Shown here: positions 18,201 through 22,183 of the stretch, piece by piece
Layout of the letters: each line of letters opens with the position of its first letter
Position numbering within the stretch: the first letter of the stretch is position 1
NCBI GenBank assembly: GCA_958430865.1
Contig: CAUDNR010000610.1
Location: 669-22,851, forward strand
Direction: 5' to 3'
DNA from: Entrophospora sp. SA101
Taxonomy: Eukaryota; Glomeromycota; Glomeromycetes; Entrophosporales; Entrophosporaceae
DNA: 22,183 bases
Notes under the pieces: model-generated
Databases searched by the model: none
Told to the model about the DNA's origin: nothing
The model's input: the letters and a program-made list of their open reading frames with translations, nothing else
Made by a program: the position numbers and the translations under genes

Positions 18201-19118
18201 TATAAATAAGCACACGTGCATACGCACACACGATTTTCTCTCTCCTCCTCCCCCTCTCTTTATCTAGCTTTTTCTAAATTTAATTAAGTTCATTATTGCT
18301 ATTACTATTATATTAATGTCCTTATGTCATTATAGTTATTAGTAATCAATCGGGAATACGATAATCAAAACAAATATCATTCATTCCTAATTATTAACTA
18401 TATATATATATATATATACACACAAACATAGTTATCATTATCACACAGTATCTATCATCTACTACGCATTATCAATTATTTTATTAAATATTATTAGCTG
18501 TTGTTGATCGACTAATAAACAACATTAGAATGATTATAATGATTATTATATATTAAAACAAAAACTTTCTCCGTGGAAGAATTCCCATGAAAAATAATAA
18601 AAATAGTAATAATGATAATGATTAATAATAGTATAACAATTATTATTCTAAATTCTTTTTTAGAATTTTTTTATTTTGATTTTTAACGTCTTTTAATTAA
18701 TTATCAAAACAAACATCAAACAAAAATGTTACACGATGAATTCTTTTTCAAAATTATTTATCACCCGTCATCAATCAAATCAATCAATATATATATAACA
18801 TGTATATATATATATATATCACACATATCATATGAATGTCGTTGCATCTTACATGTACAAAAAATCAATTTTGAAAATAATAAAATCAACATTACATTTT
18901 TGCACCACAAACATTTTTTTCAAATATAATATATATTCATTTTCATGTAACAAACAAAAATTTTAAAGATAACAAAAAAATGATTGTTTATTAAAATAAT
19001 AAATTGATATTTTTATAAAATTCCTGGATTTTATACATTGAGATTTGTTTATTCTTAATGTAGTAAATTATCTTCATCCATGTACCCGTGCTTGATTAGA
19101 TTGCGCTCTAACCATATT
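15209..19118 (-). promoter_or_regulatory. Upstream region of forkhead exon 1, copy 2 (3.9 kb, no gene)
   Basis: Identical to 9717-13625 in content: TGAT repeats, forkhead-type site, GTTT array and AT-rich simple repeats, without a supportable gene. If the duplication is real, this copy keeps its native junction with the unique right flank (19119 onward). It is therefore the copy next to the original distal upstream sequence. Confidence 0.5.
15370..15377 (-). promoter_or_regulatory. Candidate forkhead binding site GTAAACAA, copy 2
   Basis: Exact counterpart of 9878-9885, 162 bases upstream of the duplicate exon 1 start codon. Confidence 0.4.
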
Positions 19119-19281
19119 TGAAAGGTCGAAAAAATAGGTTCCTTATTATTAATAAAAAATAATTTTTAAAACAAAATTGAAAATTTCTCTAAACTTTAAA
19201 GTTTGTATCATATAATAAATGTGTAACTAAATATCATGTGACTTGAATTTTGCAAAGTATTTGAGATAAATATCCAACAAC

Positions 19282-19284
<3 letters not shown>

Positions 19285-19320
<36 letters not shown>
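19285..19320. repeat. (CAA)12 microsatellite
   Basis: Twelve perfect CAA units, preceded by imperfect CAACAACAAA, just outside the right edge of copy 2. Not in a supportable coding frame. Confidence 0.9.
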
Positions 19321-20135
19321 ATTATTTCCTTCATCGTATCTAATTAGAAACAAATTATTTAAATTGTTTGTATCACTGATCAATGATCATTAACAAATTT
19401 AAGAAAAATTTTCTTGGTTGTGATAATGAATTTTCATTAATAGTAAATAGGATCATACCAAAACTGTGTATTACATACCATACATAAAACTCTACACTCC
19501 TTTATCCTGGCCTGTCCCGCCTATCCACCCATCAATTAATAATAAATGCATTTATTCACCCAAACTTTTATTTAATCAATAATGTTTGTTTGTTTGTTGC
19601 ATATTATCATATATAAATAAGATTCAGAGAATGATGTCATCTAATTATTATTGTTGCTAAATGTTAATAATGTTAATGCCAATGCTCATGTTACTTGCTT
19701 ATTTATAAATAAATCTTATTGCACAATGAAATTCTCAATCCCATTAATCTTATTGCAACACGCCATTATCAATAAAAAAATTTTTATATTGTTTAAGAAA
19801 ACAATTATTTTCTTTTTTTTAAATTCACACATTTATCATCTAACAATTCTTCTCACATACTTGTATTCGGAATCCCGAATTTATCTATTATATTTTAATA
19901 ATAATATATTTTTGTTTATCGTTTTCAACTCTACATTCTTTCACAAAAAAAAATCTTCTTTTAACTCACCTCCAATTATTTACGAGAGATACAAAAAAAC
20001 AAACACAACAAATAAATAAATGACTGTTTAATTATTTTTTATATTCTTTTTATGGAAAATAAATAAAATTCAACATTAAATTTCATAATTTTTAACCAAA
20101 ATAAATTAATCAATAATAACATTTATATTTAAATT

Positions 20136-20189
20136 CACACACGCGCGCGCGCATTTATACATACACACACACACACACACATATATATA
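20136..20189. repeat. Alternating purine-pyrimidine tract (CA/CG/TA)
   Basis: The first 18 bases (20136-20153) run CACACA then CGCGCGCGCG then CA. After a TT break, 34 bases (20156-20189) alternate TATACATA, CACACA repeats and TATATATA. Such tracts can adopt left-handed Z-DNA under negative supercoiling, and the CG-rich part is exceptional in this AT-rich window. Confidence 0.85.
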
Positions 20190-20535
20190 AGAAATAAATT
20201 CTTTGTTTTTTAATTCTTGCTATTTCTAATCCCTCATTATGTAGATCAATTAAATTATTTTTGGCGACGCGTATTTGATTGAAAATTTTTTTTGCGTGTT
20301 CCCATCTCCAAAATTTGTATAATTAAATTATGTTACTAATTCCATTTCATTATTTATTCTTTCCCGTTAATGGATTCTTATTAATAATCAGAAATTTTTT
20401 TGTTTTCCTTCTTTGTTATAATTTATATTTTTATTGTCAAATTTGGATCAAAATAATGAGTTTGTTTTTTATTGACTAATTTGATTGATTGCCTAATTAG
20501 TTAAATGTATCCACCCACCCACCATCTATATCAAT

Positions 20536-20560
20536 AATAAGAATAATAAGAATAATAAAT
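20536..20560. repeat. (AATAATAAG) short tandem repeat
   Basis: Consecutive AATAATAAG units, the last degenerate (AATAATAAA). Confidence 0.7.
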
Positions 20561-20880
20561 GAGACTATAATACACAGACACAGACAGACCTTTTTTCCTG
20601 TTATATATTTTTTCAATGACGCAAAAATATTTTTACGCGTACACATACACACCTGATACATGTACAAAAATCGAATTTATATTACATCAATCGTCGTCAT
20701 CAACAGCTTAAAAATTAATCAATTTATGGAAAAATAAAAACTCATAATGTATGTATAATATAAATATATAAATGAATTAATTAATTAATCAAAAGAACAA
20801 TCAACAAATGAGAATGGACTATTATTATTATTGTGGGTGAATGAATGAATTAGTGAATGAATAAATAAATGAACGATAGA

Positions 20881-20944
20881 TAATAAATAATAATAAATAA
20901 TAAATAATAAATAATAAATAATAAATAATAAATAATAAATAATA
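20881..20944. repeat. (TAATAAA)n minisatellite
   Basis: Eight 7-bp TAATAAA units with a single 3-bp TAA insertion after the first unit. It follows a GAAT/AAAT tetranucleotide-rich stretch at 20840-20872. The array has no spacers, so it is a slippage repeat. Confidence 0.85.
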
Positions 20945-21537
20945 TTATTTAATGACACTTACCAAATTAAATTTAAATTTATTGAAATAATAAAATAAAC
21001 AAACAACTATGTAAATATGAGGTTCTTGGGAATACTAACTATATTTTTAGACATACAGAATAAAAATTAAATGTAAGGTGATTTTGTGCAACAATTTCCC
21101 CACTTTTTTTTTTTAATGACGATGAAGATGAAATGATATTAATTTTAATAATTTATAATTATAATAGATAATTTCGGAACTTGCCGAGTCTTATTTTACT
21201 TTACTTTTTTATAAACTAAATTTATATTATAATGATTTTTATAGTAATTAATGTTTCGGTTATTATTAGCATTTAAGCAATGAGTGTATGTGTTTATCAC
21301 GCACGGTAGTAAACATTCATACTCGTACACTCACTTATTCATTCTTTTTTCATGTTTTAGGTAGATAATATTAGTATGCGTAAATAAATAATATTTGCGT
21401 GTGGAGGTGTTGTCAAAAAGGAGACAAGATGACGTATGTACTCATTAGAAAAAAAAAACTGGTATTTATTTCTTATTTTTCCTTTTCGAACAAAATAATT
21501 TCATGTGCTTTTTAAATATGCCAACAATTTGATAATA

Positions 21538-21988
21538 CAGTGTGTCACAGTAATACCATCCACTTTTTATATAGATCCACAGATAACACGTGACAAAAAA
21601 TACCAAGAGTTTGATTTTCTTTTTTCTCACTCAATTTCATTATCTTCTGGTTTTAGAAAGTACTGAATCCTTTTTTAATTCTGACCATTTAAGTATTTAA
21701 GGGTTTTATTAGAATTTAATTATTTAGAAAAAAGATTTAAAATTAATACATTTTACTTCATAATTTGGGCTGTTTGCCAGAATTATAGGGGTCAATTTCA
21801 AAATTTTTATAATACAAACTTTTAACTTGACATGACTCCTGTTGCATTGAACTTATTTAAAAAATTCCAACGTAGTTCAATAGCTTTTAGCTAGAATAAT
21901 TGATTTACGTTGTTTTTTTTTCAAAAGTTACATGAGAATTTTTAACATGTCAATTTTAAGAAGACCAGTTATTTTGTGACATGCACTA
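21538..21988. mobile_element. Weak Tc1/mariner-like inverted-repeat candidate
   Basis: The left edge CAGTGTGTCACAGTAATACC (from 21538, preceded by TA) aligns with the minus-strand reading of the right edge, TAGTGCATGTCACAAAATAA (from 21988). They share AGTG, then TGTCACA after a 2-base gap, then AATA. The 450-bp interior has no transposase frame. A second CGTGACAAAAAATACC near 21589-21604 resembles the end again. The terminal match is short and gapped, so this is only a candidate decayed element. Confidence 0.25.
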
Positions 21989-22183
21989 TTGGGGTGTTAC
22001 AAATTATAATAAACACAAACATAGTTGAGCGCACACATAAAAAATCATATGTGCGGATTTTTCGCCGATCAATATATGTAAATTTTTTCAATATGAAAAT
22101 TCAAATTCTATCTCCTCTAGATTTGTAAAATAAACCTTTGTTTAAATTTGATATATGAACATTGCATAACACATACTTCAAAA
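21989..22183. other. Non-coding right edge, no feature seen
   Basis: AT-rich DNA with no frame or repeat that I can support. A GCGCACACAT word near 22029-22038 and ATATGTGCGGA at 22049-22059 are weakly complementary. Confidence 0.3.

Larger units (their letters stand above)
13626..19117. repeat. Tandem duplication, copy 2 (5,492 bp)
   Basis: Direct repeat of 8134-13625, starting immediately after copy 1 with no spacer. Identity continues one base further (13626 and 19118 are both T), giving a 1-bp overlap at the junction. It then stops: 13627 is A and 19119 is T. Copy 2 contains intron start, exon 1 and upstream region but no exon 2. Confidence 0.97.
19119..21537. other. AT-rich intergenic region, no gene seen
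   Basis: No frame shows a motif. The longest (19651-20019, 122 residues, plus) is dominated by Ile, Leu, Phe, Asn and Lys codons expected from AT-rich DNA and looks spurious. The region holds several microsatellites listed separately and a GTTT run at 19584-19598. An acceptor-like TTTTTTCATGTTTTAG at 21346-21361 has no supporting exon. Confidence 0.5.

Noticed and set aside
19651..20019. 122-residue plus-strand open frame
   Set aside because: Dominated by Ile, Leu, Phe, Asn and Lys from AT-rich codons, with no motif, no domain and no convincing start context.
20881..20944. Regular repeat array considered as CRISPR-like
   Set aside because: Seven-base units without unique spacers in a eukaryotic, AT-rich context. 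It is a slippage minisatellite.

Overview
The window is eukaryotic, strongly AT-rich and sparsely coding. It is most likely from an early-diverging fungus, and arbuscular mycorrhizal fungi (Glomeromycotina, Rhizophagus-like) fit best. The reasons are the base composition, the Asn/Ser/Gln/His-rich disordered protein, the fungal-type forkhead domain, and decayed hAT and Tigger/pogo transposase fragments of the kind common in those genomes. The taxonomic call is an inference from style, not from a marker gene. I see no prokaryotic, organellar or viral gene.

Left part (1-6040): a graveyard of mobile elements and broken coding sequence. From left to right it holds a Tigger/pogo transposase N-terminal relic (514-803), a short hAT element with recognisable inverted ends and a frameshifted C-terminal dimerisation region (1513-2190), a second and different hAT C-terminal scrap (2395-2493), a small MITE-like inverted-repeat element (2547-2699), an unrecognised exon-like relic on the minus strand (3365-3568), a TA-flanked element with 17-bp imperfect inverted ends (4126-4564), and unrecognised decayed reading frames on the plus strand (4773-6040).

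Centre (6680-9716, minus strand): the one convincing gene. It is a two-exon forkhead transcription factor of 798 residues. The intron lies inside the DNA-binding domain, exactly between GWQ and [10 protein letters not shown], so neither exon alone encodes a working domain.

The outstanding structure is a head-to-tail duplication of 5,492 bp: copy 1 at 8134-13625 and copy 2 at 13626-19117, directly abutting. No difference was seen wherever I compared them, including homopolymers. The repeated unit holds the first 224 nt of the intron, all of exon 1 and about 3.9 kb of upstream DNA, but not exon 2. The locus therefore has two first exons and two upstream regions but one second exon. Either copy of exon 1 could in principle splice to the single exon 2. 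The duplication is either very recent or an assembly artefact, and the sequence alone cannot decide which.

Right part (19119-22183): unique, AT-rich, no supportable gene. It carries several microsatellites, an alternating purine-pyrimidine tract and a weak Tc1/mariner-like inverted-repeat candidate. I found no convincing new multi-gene system. The most interesting object is the partial tandem duplication of the transcription-factor gene.
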